Positions 1-11,816 of a stretch of 64,000 nucleotides of DNA are shown one piece after another (within the stretch, counting starts at the first letter, position 1; every line of letters starts with the position of its first letter). The DNA lies in NCBI GenBank assembly GCA_018417955.1, contig JACTVC010000020.1:868001-932000 (forward strand). The letters run 5' to 3'. Both the position numbers and the translations under genes were made by a program. Source of the stretch: Laccaria trichodermophora. Taxonomy: Eukaryota; Basidiomycota; Agaricomycetes; Agaricales; Hydnangiaceae. The notes under the pieces are model-generated. The model saw only the letters and a list, made by a program, of their open reading frames with translations. It was not told where the DNA came from and searched no databases.

Positions 1-2132
1 GCGGTCCATACGACGGTTCGCCAGGATTAACACTCGGAGCGTGTCTGCGAAGGGCTGAGCAACTATAACAGACAGCGGGAGGGACGGAGCGGGGACGGCG
101 ATGTCCGTTGTGCTCGGAGACGAAGAGGACGAAAAGGCGGCTGCGGAAGGAGCAGCGAGCGAGAACGCACGCGCATGCCCTGGTCCTTTGGTCGGTGCAG
201 CTGAAGCGGGAAGCTTGAGCGTCTGCGTTGTTGCGGTGTAGTATTGCAGGTTACTAAGTGACGCGGATATAGAGCCTTGAGGTGAGGTAGACGAAGGTCT
301 CGCTGCTGCTACGGGAGACTGTCCAACTCCAAGTTCAGCACGTGCCTGCGCTTGCGCAGCTGCAGCTGCAGCCCTCGCGCGTCGTTTTCCGCCTTCAGTC
401 AATAACCCCTGCTCAGCCTCGATCTCCCAAGCTTCCTTGACAACCGGAGACGGCTCTGCTCGGATTGAAGGGGCAGCAGCTTGCGTTTTCGCAGTAGCAT
501 TCGTCGCAGCAGCTGTAGCCCTAGCCCGTCGTTTCGCACCCTCAGTCAACAATCCCTGTTCAGCCTCAATCTCCCAACCTTCTTTGACGATCTCCCCTTT
601 CGAACCTGAAGTAATTGAGTTCGACGTCTCCCAATCAGTGACCTTATCCGCCTTTGTCTTGGCCCGTCGTTCCAACTCGAGCTCCCAATATTCCTTGACG
701 ATTTTTTTCCCAACCAGGATGCGGGTGACGCCCACAGGTGGACCGTCCGTGGTGAAATCAAAATTGAGCTCTTGTTTCATGCCTCTAAGAGCAGCTTGAA
801 CGGCTTCTAGAGTAGCTTGCGTTTCTCCCAGGTCGAAGAGACAGAGGTCCACGAAAGGGACAGAGGAGAACAAGCCTGGTGGGAATGAATCATCGCCTAT
901 CTCAGCCTTTTCAAATTTGGCTTCCTTGAGTCTCTTGAGAGCTCCAAGCGCCTGAATAAGTCGCTTAGACGGGCCAAGGGGGTTTCCGGACAGATCAATT
1001 TTGGTGAGGGATACAGGAATGGTGACATCGATGGCGCTGCCCACAATTCTATTGTGGGATGCGTTTAGATTGATGAGACGAGGCAGAGGCGTGGTAGCTC
1101 GGACGACGGCTGGCGTGAAAAAGCTTGAGCTGGTGTATTGATTGGGACCTGTGCGGCTACTGGCTGAGGCGAAGGGCGCCTCGAATGGTAGAGAAGTTAA
1201 TAAATTGTGGGACAGATTTAGCGTGGTTAACTCGGGGAGGGCGAAAATGTTTTCCGGAAGGGTGGTGAGAGCGTTGTAAGAAAGATCAAGGACTGTTAGA
1301 GAGGCCAGATCGGGGAATGTGTTTGGGAGGGATGAGAGCTTATTTTTATGCAACTGGAAGCGTGTCAGTTGAGGGCATTCAAAATTGGATGGAAGATCTT
1401 ACATCGATCGTCTTCAACGAGCCAAACAAAGATAGTTCGTGTTGGATCTCTACGATCTCGTTATTCCATGCCTTGAGGACCGTAAGGTCTTGCGCCTCAA
1501 ACCAGGCCGGCTTGTTACGTTTACTCTTGCGAGTCTCATTCTCAGGATCACTAGGAGGCAGAACAGGTTTGTCCGCAACGGATTTCAAGCGATCCGGCGT
1601 AATACCCAAGTGGATCTCAAACAGCGCCGAAGGAAGACACGGAAGAGAGCGCGTTGCTAGGTTGAGGAGACCTTTTCAGTAACAACCTTTATCAATGAGT
1701 TCAGTACAACGAACAAAAAACAAAGTGGAGCGCACCTGTGCTCCTTGCTTGCTCTATGGTATCCCTCACCGGCAAACGGCCCAAGATATCCTCCTCTTCC
1801 TCGTGTTTATTTGCCGGAGTCGGCAAGGCGTCCTCGAGGCCCACAAAATTGTCCAAACCACCTCCCCCCCCTCCAAGCTTGGCCTGCGCTTTTTTAGCCT
1901 CGGCTCTTCGTAGAGCGATGGCTTCCTTGAGACTCATGGAAGGCGCTGGTACAGGTGGGGGTGGTGCTTGTTCTGCCACTCTTTGCCTGACGGGCGTTGC
2001 TGAGCGCGGTGTTGACTGTGTCCGCGCGCGTACGGGCGCAGGACTGCTAGCACCGGCTATCCGAGACTTAGATGGCGTAGATGGGGTTTTAATGGAGGAA
2101 CGAGAAGAAGGAGGCTGAGGGATACGCGACAT
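1..2132 (-). CDS. leucine-rich repeat protein (3' part beyond window)
   Basis: Partial gene running off the left edge. Exons 2132-1736, 1656-1403 and 1353 to beyond base 1; introns of 79 and 49 nt are GT-AG and keep phase (1, then 0). The N-terminus is Ser/Pro/Arg-rich and low complexity, followed by a charged helix (SLKEAIALRRAEAKKAQ). After the conserved-looking block ending NNEIVEIQHELSLFGSLKTI come leucine-rich repeats such as LTVLDLSYNALTTLP and LTTLNLSHNLLTSLP, then further LRR-like lines (LINLNASHN, LTKIDLSGNPLG). Downstream is a charged region in which the phrase WEIEAEQGLLTEG occurs twice about 45 residues apart, a small internal duplication, then an Ala/Ser-rich stretch. LRRs of this sort are protein-binding scaffolds; the partner and location cannot be read from the sequence. 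The next gene is divergent, about 1.5 kb away. The LRR assignment is solid; exact function is unknown. Confidence 0.8.
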
Positions 2133-2420
2133 GTTTGGAGAAACGGTTGTCCACTGCAGCTAACCCCAACTAAGTATGCTTTTCAACTCTTTCTGCGATG
2201 GATATCGACGTCCTCGCGACGACGGCGACGAGCAAGGAGATGTTGAAGACAAGTTGAAGTGACCAAGAGCTCGCGACGTTCACCTAGCAAGCGTTTTACC
2301 GAGATAATTTAGGCTCCGCCTCAAATAAGTTACGTAACACAAGTTGTCCCCCACAAATGAAATTAAAATTTGATTAAAACGGAGACCTGGAGCGATGCGT
2401 AGACATTTACTCTTTGTAAA

Positions 2421-3434
2421 GGTGACATTTGAACCCCAGTGAAACTCGGACATGCGCTGGTCTGCGGATTTCTGGGCTGAGCTGCAATGCAGAAATCCGC
2501 ATACCATCCCCAATTTTTGCGCACCTGCAGATTTTTTTCTGCGGATTTCAGCCAAATCTGCACGCCAAATTACATTCTACCTATAAATAGATTACCATAA
2601 GTTTTACTGGGGTTTATATTCTGCGCTCTTCTGCTCGTATCCGTGAATAAGATGAAAAAACTCATATATTGCAGAATCTAAATATACATAGATGCCACTC
2701 GTACAACGATTGTTCCCTTCACGGCATGGTACCCGATCCCCAACGAGCGTCGCGCATATACTCACTTCGCATGCGCTCTCACACACCGACATGGTCGGGC
2801 TCAGAAGCGCCACCTCCTCGTGTTCTCGACAGAGCGCAGCAGGTGCGATGTGGATGTGGGTTCACGTAACGGACGCCTGAGGAAGGAAATGAGAAGGTAG
2901 TGTCATGGCAAAATGCTCTGAGACATACCAGACTACAAATCCTCTTCGTCTGCCGTGCCCAACCTCCAACCTTTCGAGTCCTGTGATGCCTGCGAGGCAT
3001 CCTGGTGAGCATATACGGTGAAAAACATACAAACAGAGTCTTGAACGACTAACAGTGCGCATAGAGTTACTGTAAGACGTTGAGATCTTCGCTAAGGCTG
3101 CATTGCGTGAGGGGAAATTGTCGGATAGGGAAGGTGGTGGTGGGAGGGAAGAAAGAAAGGTGGGAACGTGGGATCCACCTCGCGAAACTTATATGAAGGC
3201 CGCGTCGCGTCGGTGGTGTGCGTTGAAGAAGTGGGAACGAGATTCAGAGAGATGGGTGAAGCGAAGAGACTTGGAACCAGTTTAGAACTCCGATCTGTTT
3301 CTAAGCTAAGGGTTCTGCAAGAAAGTCCAAACGGCGGATATTCCCAGATTTCCGCAGAATCTCTCCACATCACGCAGACAGCCGCAGACCAGCGCATGTC
3401 CGAGTTTCACTGGGTTTGAACTTTCATTCACAAT
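2421..3434. repeat. inverted-repeat-bounded intergenic element (MITE-like)
   Basis: About 46 bp at 2421-2466 recur in inverted orientation at about 3385-3434; both arms contain the core CAGTGAAACTCGGACATGCG followed by CTGGTCTGCGG. Just inside the left arm a further palindrome pairs GCGGATTTCT with AGAAATCCGC (about 2465-2500). The interior (about 0.9 kb) has no convincing reading frame. The layout fits a small non-autonomous DNA transposon, but I could not find a clean target duplication. The rest of 2133-3654 shows no gene. Confidence 0.5.
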
Positions 3435-3654
3435 AATATACACTGTTATTGACTTACCAAACTGTCTGTTAGCGCTTCAGCACATAAGTCGACAAGATTT
3501 CTATCATGTGGTTTACGTCACTTCGATGATTGGAACATTGATACACTGCTCATTATCTCCCTGACATCGCCTCCCCGTTTCCCACTTGTCCTCTCAACGT
3601 CCAAGGCCAGTCATCGACACACTTATGCTACGAAGTTCTTGACCTTTGAACGCT

Positions 3655-6600
3655 ATGCTTGGCTCCGTCTTCAATCGTAACCAAGCAGCAACTGGCGTCA
3701 CATGCCTACTCAGATCTTTCCAACTCAGCGGCAAAAGTCACGGCTTTAGCGAATTCCAAGGACCTGGGCCCCCCGCCGCCGAACTGGGTTCACCGGGAGA
3801 CATATACATCGACACTACAGAAGGAAAACATGCCCTATATGCCCGATACCCTAATGAATGGAAGGAATGGCGTAAAATGCGTGCAGGAACGATCGACACT
3901 TCGTCTATTCCTCATCCCGATATTCCTAACCGGGTTTTAGGTATCATGGTTAATTCGGGCAGTATTGGGTGGTTTTCTAAAGGTAAAGCACCCAGCGATA
4001 CCCCTTATCACTCTGACGACGTAATCCGACCAGAATCTCCTGTTTCAAACCCTTCAGAGGTGATTGCTACTATCCTCGCTGGACGAGAGGTCAAGAAGCG
4101 GAAACGAGGGAGTACCAACGATTCCATGGAATCGGCGAAACGTATGAGAACCACATCAACGGAATCACCGGTTGCATCCACAAACGCGGTAGCAAGCACA
4201 TCGACCTGCGTTGCAGAGCCAAGTCCACTCCCCACGAGATATTCCCTCAATTCTACCATTCATATTCCCGCCTATCAACCAATGATTGAGCTTTCCCCAC
4301 TGACAAAATCTATGCCGCCGCCTGTTCGCTCTCCGATACTCGGTAGCCCTTTACATTCCATCAAACACAATTAACCTGCTAACACAACCATTTGCCTTTT
4401 ATTTTCTCCATTTCAGCACGTCAAGATGTTGCTTCCAGGCATGAACCAACCGACACATACCACGCGGGGCCGACCGATAACGGGATGAACTTACCTCCTT
4501 CCCTACAGCGGAGGCCGCTAGACACGCCAGTGAAACTGGATCTTAGATCTGTTTCTAAACGTCGGCCGGCCTCTGGCATGAACAAGATGAAGATATCTCC
4601 AATAAAACCACCGCCCGTGATACCTTTCCTTGATGATGAGATCATCATACGCCAAAGACTCAATTCTGACTGCCAATGTTCGTGTCAATTTTTTTTTCAG
4701 TTGCAGTTGCTGGGTTTTTACCGAAAGTCACCTAGCGTCCTCATCCCAAATCAATCCCCAGCCTCAGCACAGGAATCTCACATCGCCAAGTTCACTATTT
4801 GCACCCAATACTACTACTGACCACGTCACCGCACAGTTTGAATCAGGGTCCGAGGCGCTACCCCGCTTTACAGTTCAGCCTCCCACTGTCGTAGCACTAT
4901 CTCATACCGGCGAGCCTTTCGTGATAAACGTGGAGGCTTTGGTGGCCGAGTTCATGCGTTTGAAAGAGGAGAACAATGAACTAGCAAAGATTAAGCGCGA
5001 CAACGCCTTGCTGGTCAAACTTTTAGCTTCTTGCCCGTCGGCCACGCCACAAGATCATCAAGTTGCTGTGAGTACCCTCTTTCCCGACTGAAAATATCTA
5101 GCCTTTAGATTTATCTATTATAATAGGACGCAAATTTTCCTACCAACTTACACAGTCAGACTCAACCTCCAATGGATATACCTACACAGGGTGAAATCGA
5201 CGGTGAGCGCCGTTTTTTCCCTCATCCCGGGCCCCGCCACGACGACGGGGGGCAGATATCCAGGGCGGACACCCTTCGCGAGCCATTTCCCTCAATAGCT
5301 GTGGACACCTCACCCGAAGAACTGGACAGCTTTAAAGGTCAAGAACACGATCGTTTATCTTCACCAACGACGGTGGGCTTCGATGAGTCACGGGAATCTG
5401 ACCAGATCGACGAGTTGGAGGAGTCTGGGTCTGAGACTATGGACAACTTGATTGAGGCAGCGAATGACGAGGATAAGCCTGCATCACCGCGTTTGTCGAT
5501 ACCTTCTATGAGAGGGGACGATAACGACATTGGTAACGAAGGGGCGGAAGTGGACCTTCCTCCCAGTTCACCACCATCCGACCTTCGAAATATTGATCCA
5601 GAGGATGTCGTTGAGACGGGATCTCCTCCACCCATAGACGCCATGATAGGCGCCGATCTCCCTGATTTAAATCCAGACGATCCAACGAAGGAGCCTAATA
5701 ACTTTTCGAATCCCCCTGGCCAGCATAATTACTCGTCTCCCGAGCCGAATATGCTCGTCGTGAAGCAAGAAGTGGTTTCCCCTCCTAACGTGCGAAGAAC
5801 GCACCCTTTTCCAACTTTTCCCCCCGCAGAACAGGAAATTATCGACTTGACCTTAGACGACGACGACGACGACTCTGTACCTGATGTCCAAGAACTACCT
5901 AGTGAAAGTATGAAACCGACCTTGGACTCCGACGCCGACTCTGTAGTACCGGATGTCCCAGATGTCCAAGAACTTGAACTACCTAACGCAAACTTGGAAC
6001 CGAGCACACCAAAGAGTCTCTTTGGCTCACCAACAACCATTACTTTGCCGAATATTTTGGACCAGCCTTTGAAATCGCCTACACCAAAGACAAGGGATAT
6101 ATTCGATGAGATTGATGCTGAATGGCCGTCTCCGAGTCTTCTCGTCAAATCCCAAACTCTTGATGTCGAGCATGAGGAGGGTGACATGATTACTCAAACA
6201 TCCGTTGACCAGGATTCGTCATCGGGGAAGTCATCTGCGCATGTCTTTAACGATGCGGAAAAAGGCCCCCCTGTTACTGCCGACGATCAAAGTCATAGAG
6301 TTGACATTGAACTTCCTCCTCCCTCCAACGCATCAACCCGACATAATACACCCCGCCCCAGATCCCCCACAATGGTACAAGATATTGAAGTTAAGGAAGA
6401 GAGCGCGCTTTTGGAGAGTGGACTCCTAGAAGGTATATCATTTTTACGAACTGAAATGTTCTCCTTTTCCAACTCAAGTTGTAACAGACGCGAACTCAAA
6501 CTGGTTGAGCACAGCCCACCTCCAAGTAGTATTCGACGAAAAGTGTGTCCCGAACGCGTTTCTCTGTAGGTTGTGCCTGTGAGTTTCACCATTTCTGATA

Positions 6601-6814
6601 TTTGCCTACGTTTAAACTTTACGCATCCTTCAAATTTAGCGCAAGCGAGCCGACGAAGATATTTAAACGCGGGTCAGGCGCGTCGCCCTTCGAGCTGAGA
6701 AAACACTGCGCTGATGAACATTGGGACGCGTGCGAGACGCTGAGAAATCTTGAGCATGATCAACTCTTGCGCATTTTCGATAATTTATCCGCCAAGAACA
6801 ATTCTAGCACTTAG
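3655..6814 (+). CDS. nuclear-looking protein with SUMO-interaction-like motif, coiled coil and C-terminal Cys/His finger
   Basis: Six exons join in phase: 3655-4342, 4417-4677, 4736-5067, 5160-6432, 6488-6578, 6640-6814, giving 939 aa. The 4678-4735 intron has a weak donor (GTTCGT); an alternative is 4617-4767. Visible parts: a conserved-looking ELGSPGDIYIDTTEGKHALY region near residue 45; basic stretches (KKRKRG, KRMRTT) that could be nuclear signals; a heptad-rich coiled coil at about 378-415 (ALVAEFMRLKEENNELAKIK); an acidic SUMO-interaction-like motif EIIDLTLDDDDDD near residue 653; and a C-terminal FLCRLC ... RKHCADEHWDAC pattern at about 876-913 that could bind zinc. The family is not one I can name; a chromatin or transcription role is inference. 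The first ~40 codons look frameshifted (see findings). Confidence 0.7.
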
Positions 6815-8935
6815 GGGGGATAAGTGAGCGAGGTAGTAGTCTGTTTGTAAGTTATTTGTATATAGTTAAGGACTCGTCTTAATGGACAGCGGGTCACTGT
6901 CTATAAGTACGTTTACGGGACAACCTTGGATATAATAATGTGCGTGCCCGCCCGGGATATTCGCTGTCATATCCCATCTGAGCTCTTCACTACGCTTCTT
7001 AAAAAAAACCCACCGGCTGGACTGCTCAATGGCTATTGCCGTCGTCTTATGCAGCGTCCAGACAAACGTGGACGATCTCAATCACAAATTGACTTACACT
7101 AACTGGGCAAAAAGATTGTCTGGTCATTTTTTGGACAAAGTTGGTGCTGTAACACAAGAACCAAACATTTTAAGAACTAATCTCTAGTGTATGGGACATA
7201 GATCAAATGGTGTAGATTGTACATACCAAGTTTGGGGATGAACAATTAAAAACTCAGGATAAAGCAGGGAATTGACTGTGACAAGTGCCAAAAATGGGAT
7301 GTAACAAAGTGGGAAATTCTGAATGACTGCAATCTACTGCAGGCAATTCACAACTTGAGGAAGAGATATTTTGAACACTGGATCTCCCTGCTATTGTTGT
7401 GAGCTTCATAATGTCTCTGGGCTAGAAAATTTTATATCCTCTTCTAAAAGGTAAATTTGAACTTGTTCTCCATTTTATGTATTTTTCACTCAATATATTT
7501 GTTGGATTGAGGTAAAATAACTCCCCATCAATGTTTGTAGTGTGTATAATACAAAAGGTACATAGAAATGTCAAAATGAACAGTGCATGATGTCTGTAGA
7601 AGCTAATTTTCAGAGTTTTTCTGGAAGTAAACAAGTATCTACAACATTGGTCCTTCTCTTCTGAAAGAAGAAAAAATGCTACCATCTTTTTGATTTAATC
7701 CATGGAAACTCAGGATGTCTTTTAAGTAATACCTGAGATATAGCATGATAGCAAATAAATTTGCACTGGGTATAACTTGAAAAGTCCACAATAAAAGTAC
7801 ATTTTGCATAGAGCAATCATCCTGGACCAATCCTTGACATTTTTCTTGGTGAATTGGGGCTGAAAATATTTCACAAGGCACTTCTCATGCCTAGTAACAC
7901 TATCCCAAAGAAATAAACAGAGGTCCTATTTATACAAGGATCTGAGACCCCCAGACCTTTCTAGGTGTGATTTGGAAATCTCTCTGTCATGCTTTAGTGA
8001 GCTTTGTGGGACATTTGAGAAACATCTGTGCCTAAAACTCAAGAGATAGGTAGAAGCACTTAGCATTGACATTTCAGAACACCTATATTGACTGTAACCC
8101 CTTCGAAGCAGGGTTTCTGGGAACTATATTGACTATATGTCTCTTGATTTTCACAGTTTGTTGAAGTTTAATTAGCCTTTGCATGCTTTATTCCTGTGGA
8201 TGTGGTCAGATCAGATCATGGAATGGTAACAGTTATGTATCTGTACAATATTATGCCAATAGATACCTTTTCCCATCAACCCTGGGCAATATTTTCAACT
8301 GGAAATGTCCAAAGAGGGAAATCAATTCAAATTTACCTTTTTGGGGAGACAATAGAATTTTATATCTCAAAAACTCTATGGGGCTTATGACAATAGCAGG
8401 GAGATCCAGTGTTCAAAATATCTCTTCTTCAAATGGTGAATTGCTTTCAATAGATTGCAGTCATTCAGAATTTCCCATTTTGTCAGATCCCATTTTTGGA
8501 AGTTGTCACAGTGAATGCCCTGCCTTATCCTGAGTTTTCATTTGTTCATCCCCTGACTTGGTATATACAATCTACACCTCCTTAGCTATGTCCCATACAC
8601 CAGAGCTTAGTTCTTAAAATGTTTGGTTCTTGTGTTACAGCACCAACTTTGTTCAAAAAATGACCAGACAATCTTTTTGCCCAGTTAGTGTAGGGTTGCT
8701 TGGCACTGGGCATAGATAAATAACAAACTTGTAAAGACAGAACGCAGTTGATGTATATAGTAGGACGGCGACGGCCAAGTAATAACAGAGGGTAGATATG
8801 GCTAGTAAAAAAATCTAAAAAATGTCCTACAATTGAAAGGGTAGCTTGAGAGGCGAGAGAGTGAAGAATCCCTGCGAGCGTGTGTCCATTCCGGGCTATT
8901 ATGACGAGGAGGAAGAAATAATTCGAGGGCATATA
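6745..8935. repeat. first copy of a local duplication (gene 3' end + spacer), interrupted by a transposon
   Basis: Bases 6745-6945 (the last codons and 3' flank of the finger gene, called A) and 6946-7096 plus 8691-8935 (called B) each have a second copy nearby: A' at 8936-9170 and B' at 10972-11340. A and A' share, for example, ACAATTCTAGCACTTAG and AATGGACAGCGGGTCACTGT. B and B' share GGCGACGGCCAAGT and AAAGACAGAACGCAGTTGAT. B is split by the element at 7097-8690. B is a copy of the 3' flank of the small secreted protein gene at 11314-11816. Confidence 0.75.
7097..8690. mobile_element. 1.6-kb inverted-repeat DNA transposon, TA target duplication (Tc1/mariner-like, non-autonomous)
   Basis: The ends are mirror images: the left starts CACTAACTGGGCAAAAAGAT and the right ends with its reverse complement. 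Similarity between arms extends roughly 350 bp inward with mismatches. TA flanks both ends (7095-7096 and 8691-8692). The duplicated copy of the host sequence near 11,120 carries the uninterrupted site (GACTTAGGTTACTTGG), which fixes the boundaries and the 2-bp duplication. No transposase-like reading frame is visible inside, so it is probably non-autonomous. It is almost free of CpG while the flanks are not. The terminal CACTA resembles CACTA elements, but those make 3-bp duplications. Confidence 0.8.
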
Positions 8936-9170
8936 GAAATAGATCTTGGCATGATCAAGAGTCTTGCACATTTTCGATTATTTGTCCGAGAACAATTCTA
9001 GCACTTAGGATGGGATACGTGAGCGAGGTAAGTAGTAGTGACTTATTGTCCGAATTTCATCATAGCTTGTAACGTATTTGTATATAGTAAAAGACTCGTC
9101 TGAATGGACAGCGGGTCACTGTCTATATGTACGTTTGCAGGACAACACTGCATATGATAATGCGCGGGCC
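8936..9170. repeat. second copy of the finger-gene 3' end (A')
   Basis: Diverged copy of 6745-6945, including the stop-codon region of the 3655-6814 gene and its 3' flank. It has lost coding frame, so it is a non-coding fragment. From 9171 to the F-box start at 9546 I see nothing else. Confidence 0.7.
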
Positions 9171-9545
9171 TTTGCTCAAAGACTCCGAATTTCAAACAAA
9201 TGAACGCAGTTGCCGTGTTTCAATTTCGTAACCCCAGTTTAATGTCCTACCCATGCGAGTGATCCTTCCCGACCGAATGATCGCCTATTGTATTATGTAT
9301 AGCAATTGTATAGTACCTTTGATGACATAGTATTCCGCGTCGACTTACTGCTAAAAACTCGATAATACGGTTGTCACCAGCCACTTCGGGCCTTTTTTTA
9401 CTGTCCGATACTATACTTTAAGTTAGATGATGGCAAGCAAAGGCCTCTTGGCTCCCAGCCCAATCCCTTCGGCTTGGCCAAAAGAAACTAGTGGGCGTGT
9501 GAAAAACGTCTTCTTTCATCATCACTCTCAATTTGCAGTGTTCGT

Positions 9546-10852
9546 ATGATGTCGTCGTTCGCCGACTGCCCTCTAGAAATCATCGAAGTGGTGATCGGCC
9601 TCCTGGATGATTTAGATGCCCTCAAGGCATGCTCTCAGACCTGCACGGCGCTTCTGCCTCTATGTCGCAAATACATCTTTCAATCTCTCCTCCTCGTCAC
9701 TTCTTCACATCCCGTCGGTGGTTCCTCTACCTATCAATTCGGCAGCGTCACGGTGATCAGACCAAAGTTTTGGCACGTTCTAGACGCCAACCCAACAATT
9801 TCAGAGTACGTTTACAGGTTAACATGCCACTGTATCAACGCCGATGACTCTTCGAATGATGACGTGCCGGCTCCACCACGTACGCTCTTTCGATGTGACT
9901 GGAAGGATTGTTGAACAAGCCCCCCACGTTTCAGGGACGCGCTACTACGTGTCATTCAATCGCCCTTCATCACATGTTTAACAATCTCTGTCGACAATTT
10001 CCCCATCACCGCTTTCCTTGTTTGTGTTAACCTCACAGACCTCTCCATCTTTGACATCTACTTCGATTCTGCCGACGTAGAGCAAGAATCTTCCACTCTA
10101 ATTTTTTCAAATTTGGACGTGGAAGTGTCGGACATCCGAGTCCCACGACTTCAGTCTTTCGCCTTTGGGCAGGCTATGAGCGGACAATATGCGATGCGTC
10201 TTCTCAATGCTAAACGTCACAACGGCGGCCCAATGCTAGACTTTACGAATGTTCGGACGTTGAGTGTGTATGTGGGGGAAGATTCAGAATTGGCTGTAGT
10301 GCATGCGTTGGTAAACGCAACGAACAAGCTCGAAACTCTGCGATACCATCGTAAGCACAGGAAATGGAGGTTGATTCTTACACTTACTTACCCTTGTTAG
10401 TGGAGCACTTGACTGGCGAATATGGGGGCGAATATGGGACTATTGTCCCGTCCATCAATAAGCGTTCCCTATCAACGCTGAAACGACTCCACCTCTCCTA
10501 TGAATTCGACGTGCATGCATTTCCCACAGACTTCGTGTGTGGAATATGCAAGGAACTAGGCATTCTTTCCGGACTCCCGAACGAGATTGAAGAAATTGCC
10601 ATAGAGGCACACTTCCTAGATGTTAGTCCGGGTGAATTGTGTGTTTGGGGAATGTTGGACACTGCGCTTTCCAATGGGTTTCAAATGCTCCGCCGGGTTT
10701 CGCTCAATATTCAAATGTCAATAGCACCGAGTGAGTGGATGGGGGCTGGTGTGAAAGAGGAACTAGACGAATTCACGACGAGATATCTTCCATTGTTGTC
10801 GAATTCTACGACGGTCCTCTTCTCTTTTTCGAAGGGCGTCTTCGAGTTCTAA
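9546..10852 (+). CDS. F-box protein, possibly inactivated by an in-frame stop
   Basis: The N-terminus (residues ~5-50, FADCPLEIIEVVIGLL...LKACSQTCTALLPLCRKYIF) is an F-box, the Skp1-binding part of SCF ubiquitin ligases; the rest is a leucine-rich substrate-side region typical of expanded basidiomycete F-box families. The frame of 9546 continues to 10350, where an intron (10351-10400, 50 nt, GTAAGC...TTAG, phase 1) joins to 10401-10852. Within exon 1 there is an in-frame TGA at 9912-9914; after it the same frame resumes matching the paralog at 56835-58120. No in-phase intron removing it was found, so it is either a nonsense mutation with a small deletion or an intron I missed. Host CpG content is normal here, unlike the paralog. 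Confidence 0.65.
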
Positions 10853-10971
10853 CTACACAACTTTGTTTGAAGATTGATTTCTGGTCGATGTAAATGGTAT
10901 TTCGCTCTTGCGCGTCCTGCAGTCCTGAATGGTATTGATACTAGCTTGTGACTGTCATGGCTGGCAGGATC

Positions 10972-11340
10972 CTCGCTGTCATATTCCATCCGAGCTCTTC
11001 ACGAATCACCAGGCTTCCGAAAAAAAAGTCCACCGGCTGGACAGCTCAATGGCTACTGCGGTTGCGTTGTGCAGCGTGATCATACGACAAACGTGGACGG
11101 TTTGAATCACAAATTGACTTAGGTTACTTGGCACTGGATATAAAACTTGTAAAGACAGAACGCAGTTGATGCTTATGGTAGGTCGGCGACGGCCAAGTGA
11201 TAAAAGAGGGTAGATATGACTAGTAAAAAATCCAAAAAATGTCCAGCGATTGAAAGGGTAGCCTGAGAGGCGAGACAGTAAAGAATCCCTACGAGTGTGT
11301 CCGTTTCGGTTCATCATGACGTCGAGGAAGAGGGGACGCG
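10972..11340. repeat. B' copy of duplicated spacer, holding the uninterrupted target site
   Basis: Diverged copy of 6946-7096 + 8691-8935. It overlaps the 3' end of the small secreted protein gene (stop at 11314). The short reading frame seen across it on the minus strand is not preserved between copies and is not called. Confidence 0.75.
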
Positions 11341-11816
11341 AGCCTGACGCTTCTTCAACAGTGCCCTAACCTTGATCTTGTCGTCGGGTGCGGAGACGGA
11401 TGGTAGGGCGACAGGAGGGGGCGGAGGTTTCGGGAGCGCGTCACGACGGCGAGTGGAGCAAGACTGGACCGCTGAACTGGGGCAAAAACCTGCGTCGTGA
11501 TCCTGTGTTAGAGCGCCGTTGGTCTATCAAAGTAAATTCGGCCTTTGTCAGCGGGGGTGAGCGGCGCAGATACCATAGGAAGACTGACGTCGGAGTATTT
11601 GCAGTAGAAATCATTGGGGTCCTCACCCGAAAAAGCGGGATAACTGCAAAACAAGGTAGTGCCATCGTCGCTATGTTGGCCCAGTGGAAAGCCGGCTTCA
11701 TCTTCTGGCGGGCAGCTGTAGGTGCAAGAAGGAGCTCCGGAAGGTTTGCCTGCAGGGACTGTGCATACTGCTTTGAGTACGAAGAGGGCGATGAGCGTGA
11801 AGAGAGAGAGATGCAT
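11314..11816 (-). CDS. small secreted protein (145 aa)
   Basis: Two exons, 11816-11589 and 11523-11314, joined in phase 0 across a 65-nt intron (donor GTCAGT, CTGAC branch, acceptor ATAG). The ATG chosen starts a clear signal peptide (MHLSLFTLIALFVLKAVCT); an upstream in-frame extension lacks this property. The mature part carries six cysteines in the pattern CTYSCP...LFCSYP...YCKYSD...GFCPSS...SC, consistent with disulfides, and ends in a basic tail (KKRQARVPSSSTS). The join restores NGALTQDHDAGFCPSS, which reads as one conserved module, supporting the intron. Small secreted cysteine proteins of this type are common in mushrooms with no known biochemical role. Its 3' flank is duplicated at 6.9-8.9 kb. 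Confidence 0.7.

Noticed and set aside
7097..8690. CACTA-type (CMC) transposon
   Set aside because: The end begins CACTA, but the empty site shows a 2-bp TA duplication rather than 3 bp.
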